NCBI RefSeq assembly: GCF_003646465.1 | Contig: NZ_QZEX01000010.1 | Coordinates: 62,001-126,000, forward strand | Length of the DNA: 64,000 bases | Source: Chachezhania antarctica | Lineage (GTDB): Bacteria; Pseudomonadota; Alphaproteobacteria; Rhodobacterales; Rhodobacteraceae | Direction of reading: 5' to 3' | Shown here: positions 53,236-62,281 of the stretch, piece by piece | How positions within the stretch are numbered: the first letter of the stretch is position 1 | Layout: every line of letters begins with the position of its first letter | Notes under the pieces: model-generated | What the model was told of the DNA's origin: nothing | Seen by the model: the letters and a program-made list of their open reading frames with translations, nothing else | Databases searched by the model: none | Translations under genes and position numbers: made by a program

Positions 53236-54477
53236 ATGATGCAGGACATATATGTCATCGGCGTCGGCATGACGCCGTTCGGAAAGTTTCGGGACAAGTC
53301 CATCAAGGACATGACCCGCGAGGCCGTCACCGGCGCTCTTGCCGATGCCGGACTCTCGGCAAAGCGCATCGAAGGCGCGTTTTTCTCGAACGCCGTGCAG
53401 GGCCACATGGAGGGCCAACACATGATCCGCGGAGAGATAGCGCTGCGCGAGATCGGCATTCAGGGCGTTCCAGTGGTGAATGTCGAGAACGCCTGCGCCA
53501 GCGGCGCGACTGGTTTCAAGCTGGCGGTCGATTTTCTCAAGGCCGGCAACGGCGATTGCTGCCTCGCCGTGGGTGCGGAAAAGATGTATTCCGATGATCG
53601 CGCGCTGATGTTCTCGGCCTTCGACAGCGGCTGGGACGTGAGCAATGGCGAAGCGGTCGCGCAGCGCCTGGCCGATCTGGGTGCCGGGGTGGAGGAACCC
53701 GAAGGCTCGAAATCGTCCAAGCCATATAGCGTGTTCATGGATGTCTATGCCGGCTTCGCGCGGCTGCACATGAAAACCTTTGGCACGACACAGGAACACT
53801 TCGCGGCCGTGTCCGCCAAGAACCACGGGCACTCGGTACATAATCCGCTGGCGCAATATCGCGACAGCATGAGCATTGATCAGGTGCTCGCCGCGCCGCC
53901 CATCACCTACCCGCTGACCCTTCCCATGTGCGCCCCGATTTCCGACGGAGCGGCGGCGGCGGTGCTTTGTACGGGCGAGGGCCTCAAACGGCTGGGCATC
54001 GACCGGACCCGCGCGATCAGGGTCAAGGCAGCGGTCCTGCGCTCGGGCACCGACCGCGCGCCCGAGGATCACGAAAACCACCTGACCCGCCTTACCGCCC
54101 TGCAAGCCTATGAACAAGCCGGGCTTGGCCCCGATGACATGTCCCTCGCCGAAGTGCACGACGCAACCGCCGTGGGCGAGGTCATCCAGATAGAGAACCT
54201 GGGCTTTGTCCCGTTCGGCGAAGGTGGCCCGGCCAGCCTCCGCGGCGAGACAACGATCGGCGGGCGCATCCCGGTGAACACCTCGGGCGGGCTGGAATCC
54301 AAGGGCCACCCGGTGGGTGCCACCGGGATTGGCCAGATATTCGAACTGGTCACGCAACTACGCGGCGAGGCTGGCGCACGCCAGGTTGACGGCGCACAGA
54401 ACGCCATCGCCGAAAATGGCGGCGGCTTGCACGGCGTCGAGGAAGCCGCCGCCTGCGTCACCATTCTGGGCCGCTGA
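53236..54477 (+). CDS. SCP-x-type thiolase / lipid-transfer-like acyltransferase
   Basis: 413 residues, AGGAGGACGA right before ATG 53236. Catalytic Cys87 in NVENACASGAT; AEVHDATAVGEVIQIE where SCP-x proteins have HDCF; NTSGGLESKGHPVGATG at the C-terminus. Distant from the first thiolase (6964). Cleaves a 3-oxoacyl-CoA, likely methyl-branched. Sits between a hydratase and a dehydrogenase, so three steps of a beta-oxidation turn are coded side by side. Confidence 0.9.
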   Translation: MMQDIYVIGVGMTPFGKFRDKSIKDMTREAVTGALADAGLSAKRIEGAFFSNAVQGHMEGQHMIRGEIALREIGIQGVPVVNVENACASGATGFKLAVDFLKAGNGDCCLAVGAEKMYSDDRALMFSAFDSGWDVSNGEAVAQRLADLGAGVEEPEGSKSSKPYSVFMDVYAGFARLHMKTFGTTQEHFAAVSAKNHGHSVHNPLAQYRDSMSIDQVLAAPPITYPLTLPMCAPISDGAAAAVLCTGEGLKRLGIDRTRAIRVKAAVLRSGTDRAPEDHENHLTRLTALQAYEQAGLGPDDMSLAEVHDATAVGEVIQIENLGFVPFGEGGPASLRGETTIGGRIPVNTSGGLESKGHPVGATGIGQIFELVTQLRGEAGARQVDGAQNAIAENGGGLHGVEEAAACVTILGR

Positions 54478-54492
54478 AACAAGGAAAAGAAA

Positions 54493-55659
54493 ATGGAAAA
54501 TGTGATTGCTGCCGCACAGGCGATTTATACCGACGACCAGCGCATGTTGCTGGAAAACTTCCGCAAGATGGCCAATGCGGAATTCGCTCCGCTAGTGGAA
54601 AAATACGAAGATCTGGGCCATCCTCCGGATGCGGAAACCCTCAAGGGCTTGTTCACCAAGGTCGAGGAATTCGGGCTCATCAGCGGCTTGCTTCCCGAAG
54701 AGGACGGTGGCGCGGGGATCGACCGCTTGACCTATGGTATCCTCTACGAGGAACTGGCGCGGGTTTGGGCCGATCTGGCGATCGCCGTTCTGATTCAGGG
54801 TCATGCCGCATTCGCGCTCAACCTGATGGGCGACGCGGCGCAGAAAGAGGCTTATCTCAAACCGCTCCTGCGCAGTGAGCGCATTTGCGCCACTTGCATT
54901 TCCGAACCCTCCGTCGGCTCGAACGTGCGTGAGGTCAAGACCCGCGCGGAGCGCCACGGCGACAGGATTTTTGTCAGCGGACAGAAGCTGTGGATTTCCA
55001 ACGGTGCGCAATCGGATTTCGCCATCGTTGTCTGCAATTTGGACGGTGGCATTTCGATGGTTATCGTGGATCGCGACAAGGGCGGTTATGAAAGCCGCGA
55101 GCTGCGCAAGATGGGGCTTGTCGGCGCCTCGACCTGCGAATTGTTCTTTGACCGTGCGGAAACCAGCGCCGAACATGTTCTGGGAAATGCAGGCGGGGGC
55201 CTGTTCCAGACATTGAAGCTTTTTGAGAGCGCGCGGGTCTTTGTGGGGCTGACAAGCGTCGGTATTGCACAAGCGGCGCTGGAGTGCGCAGTCTCTTATT
55301 CGAAAGAGCGCGAGCAGCACGGCAAGCCGATCGGCGGGCACCAGTTGATCCAGGGCTACCTAGCCGACATGGCCACGCATCTGGATGCTGCGCGCCTGTT
55401 GTGCCAGCGTGGGCTGCAACTTCTGGAACTGGGCGTGCGCTGCGACACGCAGACCTCGATGGCGAAATGGTATGCGACTGAAATGGCAGTCGAAATCGCC
55501 GGCAAGGCCGTGCAGATTCACGGCGGCAATGGTATCACCAAAGAGTTTCCCGTCGAACGGCACTTCCGCAATGCCAAGGTCATGCCGATCCCGGACGGCA
55601 CCACCGAAATCCAGAAGCTGGTCATCGGGCGCAACCTGACCGGGTTGAACGCGTTCTGA
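54493..55659 (+). CDS. Acyl-CoA dehydrogenase with Asp at the canonical base position
   Basis: 388 residues. ISEPSVGSNVREVK replaces T-E-P-x-A-G-S-D; helix G reads ESARVFVGLTS without Glu before Arg; C-terminal MPIPDGTTEIQK has Asp368 where most have Glu. So the base is either this Asp or absent. Same Asp motif class as 30450-31631. AAGGAAAAG precedes ATG 54493. Last gene before the scar region. Confidence 0.9.
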   Translation: MENVIAAAQAIYTDDQRMLLENFRKMANAEFAPLVEKYEDLGHPPDAETLKGLFTKVEEFGLISGLLPEEDGGAGIDRLTYGILYEELARVWADLAIAVLIQGHAAFALNLMGDAAQKEAYLKPLLRSERICATCISEPSVGSNVREVKTRAERHGDRIFVSGQKLWISNGAQSDFAIVVCNLDGGISMVIVDRDKGGYESRELRKMGLVGASTCELFFDRAETSAEHVLGNAGGGLFQTLKLFESARVFVGLTSVGIAQAALECAVSYSKEREQHGKPIGGHQLIQGYLADMATHLDAARLLCQRGLQLLELGVRCDTQTSMAKWYATEMAVEIAGKAVQIHGGNGITKEFPVERHFRNAKVMPIPDGTTEIQKLVIGRNLTGLNAF

Positions 55660-56071
55660 AATGCGCCCGGGCCGGTACGGCACACGCGGTGCAGCCACGG
55701 CGTGATCGTTCCGGCCCAATGGCGTTAAGCAGGTCGATCCAAACCTTGCCTCGACCCGAGCGGAGGGGCCAAGAGGAAGCGAATTTGTCGAATAAGCTAC
55801 GGCCAGCATCGCGGACCAACTCTGCAAGCACCGTCAGGGCATCCTGATCATCGATACCGCGACAGTCGGCAGATGCTACCCGGTCAAACATCCAGACTGG
55901 ACTTCCAGAGACCGGTCCGCCCGGCCGCCAGTGAGATTGCATCGAAACATCGCCACACCAGGTTTGTCGATCACTTTATGGAGATAAACCGACCGGCCAG
56001 ACCATGGACGTCATCGATAGAAGAACCTCGCGCCAATCGATAACGTGGGTGTTCTAGTGTTCAGTTGTACA
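55660..56071. other. Gene-poor stretch, first part of the scar region
   Basis: About 0.4 kb without a supportable gene. The longest frames (55622-55942 minus among them) show no family motif that I recognise. Codon use is unlike the neighbours. It begins a 1.85-kb segment (55660-57507) with truncated genes. Some of it may come from a decayed mobile element. Confidence 0.6.
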
Positions 56072-56167
56072 ACGAGGAAGCCGCATTCGGGCCTCGGCTA
56101 CCAGACGCCCAAGGCGTTCGCCGAGGACTTGGGCATCGCAACCGAAAGCTGCGCTGCACCATTCTAA
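56072..56167 (+). mobile_element. IS3-family transposase C-terminal remnant
   Basis: The frame reads TRKPHSGLGYQTPKAFAED and stops at TAA 56165-56167. H-S-x-L-G-Y-x-T-P-x-x-F/Y is the characteristic C-terminus of IS3-type DDE transposases (normally N-x-x-R-P-H-S-S-L-G-Y). Only about 30 codons remain; no terminal repeats or catalytic residues are visible. A relic of an insertion sequence. Confidence 0.6.
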
Positions 56168-56896
56168 AGTTCCGCGCATCTGTCAGTAGCTCCAGCAGCG
56201 CCAGTCGGCGTATCACTAACCGGGCTCAAATCGCGGCTGGATGAAAGTTCTGTGGCAGGTCACCTACTGCCGTGGAGCTTAAAGCCATCAAGCTGAACGG
56301 CCAGTGCTCTTCTGTGAACGCTTATCAACAAAGGAGATGAGCTATGGAACATGGAAAAACGGGCGAACTCCGTACGCGTGGCGGACTCGACGACCGTCAT
56401 GAACCGCCAGTGTCGGCCGACGAACCCGTTCTCGCCGGAGATCCCGCGGAGGACGGGCATGTCCGGTACGGTGCGTCCTGCGGCGCGATATGCACTCACC
56501 ACCTCATGCGCGGGCGTCAGTGGCCGCGTCGTCTGTCGGGCCGCCTATTTCGTCGCAGATGAAGGAGGCGGCATTCGGCATGGTGCCCAAGCAGTGCCCC
56601 CCCGCACCCATAAGACCTGCCGCCACTGCACCCCGAAGTTATTCGGCACACCGAGAATGGTCATCCGCGAGGCGATGGCAAAGGGGGTGAGGCCGTACGG
56701 ATGATCGCGTTGGTTATCGCGCGGGTGCTTGAATTGGGTTTTTTCCCGTAGCGGTGAACTAGATCATGTCGATGAAACCCATTTCGCCGATGTCCGTCTC
56801 TACCGTCATCGACTTGCTCGGCCGAGGCCGCCAGATCGCACATACATGCGATTGCGCCGACCGAGGCCGCGGCGGCGTTGGTGCGGCGATTGCCGG
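56168..56896. other. Gene-poor stretch, second part of the scar region
   Basis: About 0.7 kb with overlapping frames on both strands (e.g. 56260-56502 minus and 56344-56562 plus). A GGAGATG before ATG 56344 is tempting, but neither frame shows a family motif, and base use differs from the operons around. Nothing certain seen. Confidence 0.5.
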
Positions 56897-57040
56897 TCAG
56901 TAGGACTTGGGCATCCCCAGCGCTTTCTCGGCCACGTGAGAGAGGATCAGTTCCTCGCTGACTGGGGCGATGAAGTTCAGCACGCTTTCGCGGAAATACC
57001 GCTCGACGTGGTACTCCTGTGCGAAACCGAAGCCGCCATG
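56897..57040 (-). pseudogene. Acyl-CoA dehydrogenase C-terminal fragment
   Basis: Reading from 57040 down: HGGFGFAQEYHVER, ESVLNFIAPVSEELILSH, ending GMPKSY and stop. Those 47 residues match the tails of the dehydrogenases at 41303 (HGGFGFAREYDVER, GMPRSF) and 32415 (GLPRSY). The first about 340 residues are missing and the frame then crosses into the nitronate monooxygenase fragment on the other strand. Dead fragment. Confidence 0.82.
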
Positions 57041-57397
57041 GGCGCGGATTTTGGCTATATCGGTTCGCTCTTCATCGCCACGACCGAAGCTGTCGCCGCC
57101 GAAAGCTACAAGCAGATGATCGTGGACAGCGCGGCCGAGGACATTCTCTACACCAGCCATTTCACCGGGGTGAATGCCAATTACCTCAAACCTTCGATCC
57201 GGTCAGTAGGCCTGGATCCGGAAAACCTGACCGGCGAAGGCAACAAGCTAAACCTCTCCACCGGCGACGTCCGCCCGAAGGCATGGCGCGACATTTGGGG
57301 CTGCGGTCAGGGCATCGGAGCGGTTCACGCGGTGACGACAACGGCGGACTACATCGACCGGGAATCCCGTGCCGCGAAGGACGCGCTCTGCAGCTGA
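57038..57397 (+). pseudogene. Nitronate monooxygenase-like C-terminal fragment
   Basis: From MGADFGYIGSLFIATTEA, through ESYKQMIVDSAAEDILYTSHF and GVNANYLKPSIRSVGLDPE, to WRDIWGCGQGIGAVHAV and the stop. It matches the C-terminal third of 2-nitropropane dioxygenase/nitronate monooxygenase FMN barrels; the N-terminal two thirds are gone. About 119 codons left. An ATG at 57038 is by chance the reverse complement of the dehydrogenase fragment's His codon. No ribosome-binding site is seen; probably inactive. Confidence 0.78.
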
Positions 57398-57480
57398 GCG
57401 CCGGCAACTTTGCGCAAACCCGTTTCGGTCAAGACAGTCATATCAGCCGGATTTGGTCGGCCGCCTTGCGATCTGCCCGG

Positions 57481-57506
57481 AAAATCAGCGCGGTCCGGGT
57501 CCGCGC
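57481..57506 (-). terminator. Terminator of the minus-strand ligase operon
   Basis: On the minus strand GCGCGG and CCGCGC pair over 6 bases around a 7-base loop, followed by TGATTTT. It starts 2 bases after the ligase stop at 57508 and would end the 62997-57508 operon. Confidence 0.65.
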
Positions 57507-57507
57507 C

Positions 57508-58704
57508 TCATCCGTCCTTGTCGTTGACGATCAGATCGGCATTCTCCGGCAACTCCGGCACCACGCTCACCGCGTCGGCGCGGATCCTGGAATGCGACTT
57601 GAAGGCCTCGGCAGCGGCGATGATTGCGGCCGAGGCATCGGCACCGTCTTCCAGCACAAGCGAGATGCGGATCATGTCGCGATCGTTCTCGCGCGTTACC
57701 ACGGCCTGCGCGGCCTTTGCGCCCGGCGTACCGATGACAACTTCTTCGATCACGCGCGGATAAACGAAAATCTCGCGCACTTTGACCGCTGCGCCGACTC
57801 GGCCCTGCAGTGCAGAAATTCGGCTGACGGTGCCATCCGCGTTGCTCCCCAGCGCAAAGGCGCTGTCTCCGGTGCCAAACCGAATCATCGGCCAGGTGGC
57901 ATCGCGCGCGGTCACAACAACCTCACCCGGTTCCCCGTGAGCGACCTGTTCTCCACTGATCGGATCGCAGATTTGCACCACGCGGTCGGGATGAACCACA
58001 TAGCCGTCGCCGCCATCCTCATAGCCGACAAGGCCCAAATCCGCAGTGGCATAGGCAGCCCAGGTCGACACGCCATAGTCTGCCTCGATCCGGCGGCGCT
58101 TGGCCATCCAGTCGCCCATCTCACCACCGAGGAAGGCCGTTTTCACCTTCCAAGCGTCGCGGCCATAGGTTTCGATCACCTTGTCCGCCAGCGTCAGGAA
58201 AAACGCGGTGGATGCGCAGATCGAAGTGACGCCGGTTTCGACGATGATCTGCGCCTGAAGCTCGGTATTGCCGACGCCGCTGGGAATTACGGTGGCCCCG
58301 GCGGCCTGTGCCGCTTCGTCGAACAAAAGCCCCGCCGGCACGAGGTGATACATCCAGGTGTTCAGAATGATGTCGCCCGCACCCACGCTGGCCGATCTGA
58401 ATAGAAGGTCCAAGCCGTGGCCACCGCCGCCCGAAAGCGACGGCTCGAAGATCGGGCCGGGCGACACGTAGATCCGGCCGACATCCTTTAGATCGGCAGC
58501 GAGAAACCCGCCGAAGGGCGGATTGGCGCGCTGGAGCTTGAGAAGCTCTTCCTTCTTCATCACCGGCAGCCGTGACAGATCTGCCAAGGACCTGACGGCC
58601 GCCGGATCGAATCCGGCAGCCGCAAATCGTGATTTCAGCCCAGATGCCCTTTCGGCTGCGGCGGCATAGGCTTGAGCTATGTCCTTATAGATGTCTTCAG
58701 ACAT
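57508..58704 (-). CDS. Atypical PaaK-like AMP-ligase family protein
   Basis: 398 residues from ATG 58704 (GGAGG seven bases before; ATG 58710 too close). The general PaaK layout is kept: N-terminal LADLSRLPVMKKEEL, GGEMGDWMAKRRRIE, YATADLGLVGYE, WPMIRFGTGDSAF, and a C-terminal RVGAAVKVREIFVYP. The P-loop S-S-G-T-T-G is replaced by VSPGPIFEPSLSGGG. So ATP binding would be different, or it may not adenylate. It lies next to a hydratase and the two-subunit dehydrogenase, last gene of the operon. A role as transferase or CoA-ester binder is as likely as ligase. Confidence 0.78.
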   Translation of the reverse strand: MSEDIYKDIAQAYAAAAERASGLKSRFAAAGFDPAAVRSLADLSRLPVMKKEELLKLQRANPPFGGFLAADLKDVGRIYVSPGPIFEPSLSGGGGHGLDLLFRSASVGAGDIILNTWMYHLVPAGLLFDEAAQAAGATVIPSGVGNTELQAQIIVETGVTSICASTAFFLTLADKVIETYGRDAWKVKTAFLGGEMGDWMAKRRRIEADYGVSTWAAYATADLGLVGYEDGGDGYVVHPDRVVQICDPISGEQVAHGEPGEVVVTARDATWPMIRFGTGDSAFALGSNADGTVSRISALQGRVGAAVKVREIFVYPRVIEEVVIGTPGAKAAQAVVTRENDRDMIRISLVLEDGADASAAIIAAAEAFKSHSRIRADAVSVVPELPENADLIVNDKDG

Positions 58705-58731
58705 GATCATGCCTCCCTGTTCAGTCGTGGC

Positions 58732-59541
58732 TTAAAGCGGGCAGTCCTTGCGGAAGTTCGGCGCGCGCTTCTCGCGATGCGACAGTACCCCTTCCTTGAC
58801 GTCTTCGCCCATGAACCCGAGCATTTCAAGCGCAGTCGAGGCATCGAAGATCGGGCCAGCCTGGCGCAGCCAGTTGTTCAGCGAATATTTGGTCCAGCGG
58901 ATCGCGCTTTGCGAGCCGTTGGCGAGCTCGACGGCCGTATCCAAAGCGATTTGCTGCAACTCGTCATCTTCGACGCACATTGACACTAGGCCGATGCGCT
59001 CGGCCTCTTCGCCCGAAACCGGCTTACAAGTCATCAAATAGTATTTCGCCTTGGCCATCGAGGTCAGCAATGGCCAGATGATTGCCGCGACATCGCCAGC
59101 GGCAACGCCCAGACGCGGGTGACCATCGACGATCTTGGCCTTCTTACCGGCGATCGAGATGTCGGCTAGGATGGCCACCACAAGGCCGGCACCGGCGGCA
59201 GGGCCGTTGATGGCGGAAATAATCGGCTTGTTACAGTTGATGATGTTGTAGACGAGGTCTTTGGCCTCTTTCCACGTCTTCATGATCTCGTACGAATTGC
59301 CGATCATGTTTTCGATCAGGCTGAAATCGCCGCCGGCCGAGAATGCCTTGCCCGCGCCGGTGACTATGACCGCATTGATGTCGGGGTCACGATCGATATC
59401 GATCCACATATCTGTCATCTGAGTGTGGGTTTCCGCATCTACGGAATTGAAGGTCTCAGGGCGGTCGAACGTGATGCGCAGGACGCGATCAGCCGGGTAG
59501 TCGAATTTCATCTTGTGATATTTTGCGTAACGATCGGACAT
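58732..59541 (-). CDS. Enoyl-CoA hydratase family protein
   Basis: 269 residues from ATG 59541, AGGAGG upstream; longer frames upstream lack it. [14 protein letters not shown] and [16 protein letters not shown]; then [19 protein letters not shown], a motif seen in hydratases from several branched or ring degradation clusters. Hydrates an enoyl-CoA, likely the product of the two-subunit dehydrogenase 28 bases upstream. Gly-Asp instead of Gly-x-Gly-Gly at the second catalytic loop. Confidence 0.87.
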   Translation of the reverse strand: MSDRYAKYHKMKFDYPADRVLRITFDRPETFNSVDAETHTQMTDMWIDIDRDPDINAVIVTGAGKAFSAGGDFSLIENMIGNSYEIMKTWKEAKDLVYNIINCNKPIISAINGPAAGAGLVVAILADISIAGKKAKIVDGHPRLGVAAGDVAAIIWPLLTSMAKAKYYLMTCKPVSGEEAERIGLVSMCVEDDELQQIALDTAVELANGSQSAIRWTKYSLNNWLRQAGPIFDASTALEMLGFMGEDVKEGVLSHREKRAPNFRKDCPL

Positions 59542-59569
59542 GGTTCTTTTCCTCCTCAGGGTATTAGGT

Positions 59570-60721
59570 TCAGTCAGGCAATCCGAGAACGGCCTTGGAC
59601 AGGATGTTTCGCTGGATCTCGTTCGACCCTCCATAGATCGTCGTCGGTCTGGCCTTGTAGAAACTCGCAAGGACATCGACGCTTACATTGCCGACCTGAA
59701 GCGGGCCGACGGTGCCGCCATCGGGTCCGGCTGCCTCGATCATCAGCTCGGTGATGCGCTGAAAGCACTCGGTCACCCAGATCTTGAGCATCGAGACATC
59801 GGCGCCCAGCGTTTCGCCGCGCTTCAGTTGGTCGGCGAAACGGGAGTAAAGCGCCGCGTGATCCTCGACATCAAGCGCGGCTTGCGCAAAGCGGTCGCGG
59901 AACACTGGATCGTCAAAAGCGCCACGGCCCCGTGCGAAGCTCTCAAGCTGCCCCAACGCGTTCTGGGCCAGGCTGGGCGAGCCGATGAAGATGCGCTCGA
60001 AGCTCAGGAGCGCCTTGGCCATGGTCCAGCCCTTGTTCAACTCGCCCACGAGGTTTTCGCGGGGTGTACGGGCATTGTCGAAGAAAACCTCGCAAAATTC
60101 CGTTTCCCCCGAAAGCGTGGTGATCGTGCGCACCTCGACACCGGGTTGATCCATCGGCGCAAGGACAAAGCTGATTCCCTGTTGTTTTTTGGGCGCGTCC
60201 GGATCGGTGCGGACCAGCATGAAGATGTGCGTGGCGTCATGCGCCATCGTGGTCCAGATCTTCTGTCCGTTTATGACAAAGTCGTCGCCGTCAATCTCTG
60301 CGCGTGTGCGCAGGTTGGCCAGATCGGACCCGGCACCGGGTTCCGAATACCCCTGGCACCAGATGTCTTCGCAACTGAGGATTCGCGGCAGCCAATAGTT
60401 TTTTTGTTTCTGAGTGCCGAACTTGATGATCAGGGGGCCGACCATCTGCACACCCATGTCTCGACCACGATTGACACCCCAGCGCTGCTGCTCTTCGTAG
60501 AAGATCAGCAGCTTGGCGGCATTCAGCCCCATACCGCCGTATTCCGCGGGCCAGGCCGGCGCAACCCATCCCTTGGTGTGCAGCTTGCGATGCCAATGTT
60601 CAATCTCGGCGAACTTGGGGCGGTGCGGCAGATGGCGCAGCTCTTCGGGGTACTCGGCCTCGAGGAACCCGCGCACCTCTTTGCGGAATTCCGCATCGCT
60701 CATTGCGTTCCAGTCGGTCAT
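59570..60721 (-). CDS. Acyl-CoA dehydrogenase, catalytic-subunit type of a two-gene pair
   Basis: 383 residues. Extended middle region characteristic of FadE/ChsE1-type subunits: [37 protein letters not shown] and the C-terminal [13 protein letters not shown] in which Gly364 takes the place of Glu; Glu in SFERI can serve as base. Overlaps by ATGA with the next gene (60718). In mycobacterial steroid side-chain breakdown, adjacent dehydrogenase genes of these two kinds make an alpha2beta2 heterotetramer; here the same layout is seen. Confidence 0.88.
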   Translation of the reverse strand: MTDWNAMSDAEFRKEVRGFLEAEYPEELRHLPHRPKFAEIEHWHRKLHTKGWVAPAWPAEYGGMGLNAAKLLIFYEEQQRWGVNRGRDMGVQMVGPLIIKFGTQKQKNYWLPRILSCEDIWCQGYSEPGAGSDLANLRTRAEIDGDDFVINGQKIWTTMAHDATHIFMLVRTDPDAPKKQQGISFVLAPMDQPGVEVRTITTLSGETEFCEVFFDNARTPRENLVGELNKGWTMAKALLSFERIFIGSPSLAQNALGQLESFARGRGAFDDPVFRDRFAQAALDVEDHAALYSRFADQLKRGETLGADVSMLKIWVTECFQRITELMIEAAGPDGGTVGPLQVGNVSVDVLASFYKARPTTIYGGSNEIQRNILSKAVLGLPD

Positions 60722-61845
60722 TGTGCGGCCCCCTCTTCTTCGCGCGCGTCAAACCAGATCCGACGGTGATAGGCGTCGTCGCCCAGCCAGGCCGACAGCA
60801 CCAGCGCCCGGTTCAGATAAAGCCCGATATCGAATTCATCGGTGTAGCCGACCGCGCCGTGCAGCTGGATGGCGTCGCGGGTGACTTTCCTGGCGGCCGT
60901 GACCGCCCGTGCCTTGGCCCGGCTGGCCAGACGTGCGCGGATACTTGCGTCCGTTTCGCCATCCATCCGCATCAGAACTTCGCGCACTGCGGCCTGCGCG
61001 ACCTCGCACATCACGTTCAGGTCGACGGCGCGGTGCTGGATGACCTGGAAGGATCCGATCGGCTTGTCGAACTGCTCGCGCGTCTTGATGTAGTCGAGCG
61101 TAATCTCGAAGGCGCGCTGGCTCAGGCCGACAAGCTCGGCTGCGGCAAGCGCCGTTGCGTCGGCCACAGCCTCGGACAGCGCTCCCTGAACCGCGGCACC
61201 GCAGGCCAGCTCCGCAGCCGGCGTTCCTGAAAAGGAAAGCTCGCCCAAGGAACTGCCATCGGCCTGCGCCCGCCTGGTCGTAACAAGCCCATCCGCGCTG
61301 GCCTCGGCCAGAACTAGAACCGGGCCACCATCTGCTTCGGCTACAACAAGGAAATCCTGCGTTCCTCCCGCGCCAACCACCCAGGCCTTGCCGCCGGTCA
61401 GCTTTCCGTCCGCATACCGGCAAGTCGCATCAGCGGAAGCGCCGCCCGGACCACGTTCCTGCCAGGCAACCGCCAGCGATGCCTCGCCGCCGATAAGCTG
61501 TTCCAGCTTCGGATGCTCCGGGCAAAGGCGGCGCAGAAGGCCTAGGCCAAGACCAATCGTCGCCACGACCGGTTCCGGGGCGATCACGCGGCCGACCTCT
61601 TCGGCGATAACGCCACCGGCAGCCAGGCCCATGCCAAGCCCCCCCTGTTCTTCGGGCACGGCCACGCCAAAAACACCGGCTTCGCCCAATTCCCGGACCA
61701 TATCCGGGTCAAATTCGCCCCCGGCATCGCGGAGCTTTCGCGACCGTCCACTTCCGCCCGCGCGGTCAAACAGCGTGCGCGCGCTTTCGCGCAGCAGGCG
61801 AAGGTCTTCTTCTTGTTCGCTGGATTGCATATCAACCTGTGTCAT
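60718..61845 (-). CDS. Acyl-CoA dehydrogenase, partner-subunit type of the pair
   Basis: 375 residues. N-terminal domain (VRELGEAGVFGVAVPEEQGG) and C-terminal KTREQFDKPIGSFQVIQH (FAD and subunit contact) are kept, but the mid-domain is divergent (no T-E-P-x-A-G-S-D; VAWQERGPGGAS) and the active-site tail reads LVLSAWLGDDAYHRR, with no E-G-T. It looks like a non-catalytic or half-site subunit needing 59570-60721. Overlaps the MaoC gene by 14 bases. Confidence 0.87.
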   Translation of the reverse strand: MTQVDMQSSEQEEDLRLLRESARTLFDRAGGSGRSRKLRDAGGEFDPDMVRELGEAGVFGVAVPEEQGGLGMGLAAGGVIAEEVGRVIAPEPVVATIGLGLGLLRRLCPEHPKLEQLIGGEASLAVAWQERGPGGASADATCRYADGKLTGGKAWVVGAGGTQDFLVVAEADGGPVLVLAEASADGLVTTRRAQADGSSLGELSFSGTPAAELACGAAVQGALSEAVADATALAAAELVGLSQRAFEITLDYIKTREQFDKPIGSFQVIQHRAVDLNVMCEVAQAAVREVLMRMDGETDASIRARLASRAKARAVTAARKVTRDAIQLHGAVGYTDEFDIGLYLNRALVLSAWLGDDAYHRRIWFDAREEEGAAQ

Positions 61846-62281
61846 TTCGTTTTCGCTTCATCATCAATGGGACGTCAGCTGAAAGAACCACCTCGCCCTT
61901 GGGGTTCCTGACGCTGAGCGTATAGTGCAAAACACCTCGATCGGGCTTGCTTTTGGACGGCGTGACCGAGTTGATAGTCATTTCGATATCGAGGGGTTCA
62001 TCCGGGCGGACAGGCAGCAGCCAGCGCAGATTCTCGAAGCCCATGCCGCCGATATTGGCCACCTCGACCATCAATTCCGTCACGACAGGTTTGAACACCT
62101 CAAGCACGGTCTGAAATCCCGAGGCGATCAGGCTGCCATGTATCGCGGTCGCATAGTCTTCGTCGGTGTGCAGCCGTTGCGGGTCCCACTCCTGGGCAAA
62201 GGCCTTTATGGACTGTGCGCTCATCGGGGCGCTGCGAAAGTGAAAGACTTGGCCCGACTCGAAATCGTCAAGATATTTCAA
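61832..62281 (-). CDS. MaoC-like (R)-enoyl-CoA hydratase, TTG start
   Basis: 149 residues, single hotdog. EWDPQRLHTDEDYA is the D-x-x-x-x-H hydratase motif and HGSLIASGFQT follows. The start is TTG in a TTGA overlap with the stop of the transglutaminase-like gene, with GAGGGGG in front. The steroid parallel (MaoC-type heteromers next to two-subunit dehydrogenases) fits. Product would be the D-3-hydroxy isomer, which an MFE-2-type SDR (39591) could oxidise. Confidence 0.83.
   Translation of the reverse strand: MKYLDDFESGQVFHFRSAPMSAQSIKAFAQEWDPQRLHTDEDYATAIHGSLIASGFQTVLEVFKPVVTELMVEVANIGGMGFENLRWLLPVRPDEPLDIEMTINSVTPSKSKPDRGVLHYTLSVRNPKGEVVLSADVPLMMKRKRNDTG

Noticed and set aside
56344-56562. 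Plus-strand frame with a GGAGATG before its ATG in the scar region
   Set aside because: No family motif, low-complexity Arg/Gly/His composition, and competing frames on the other strand.
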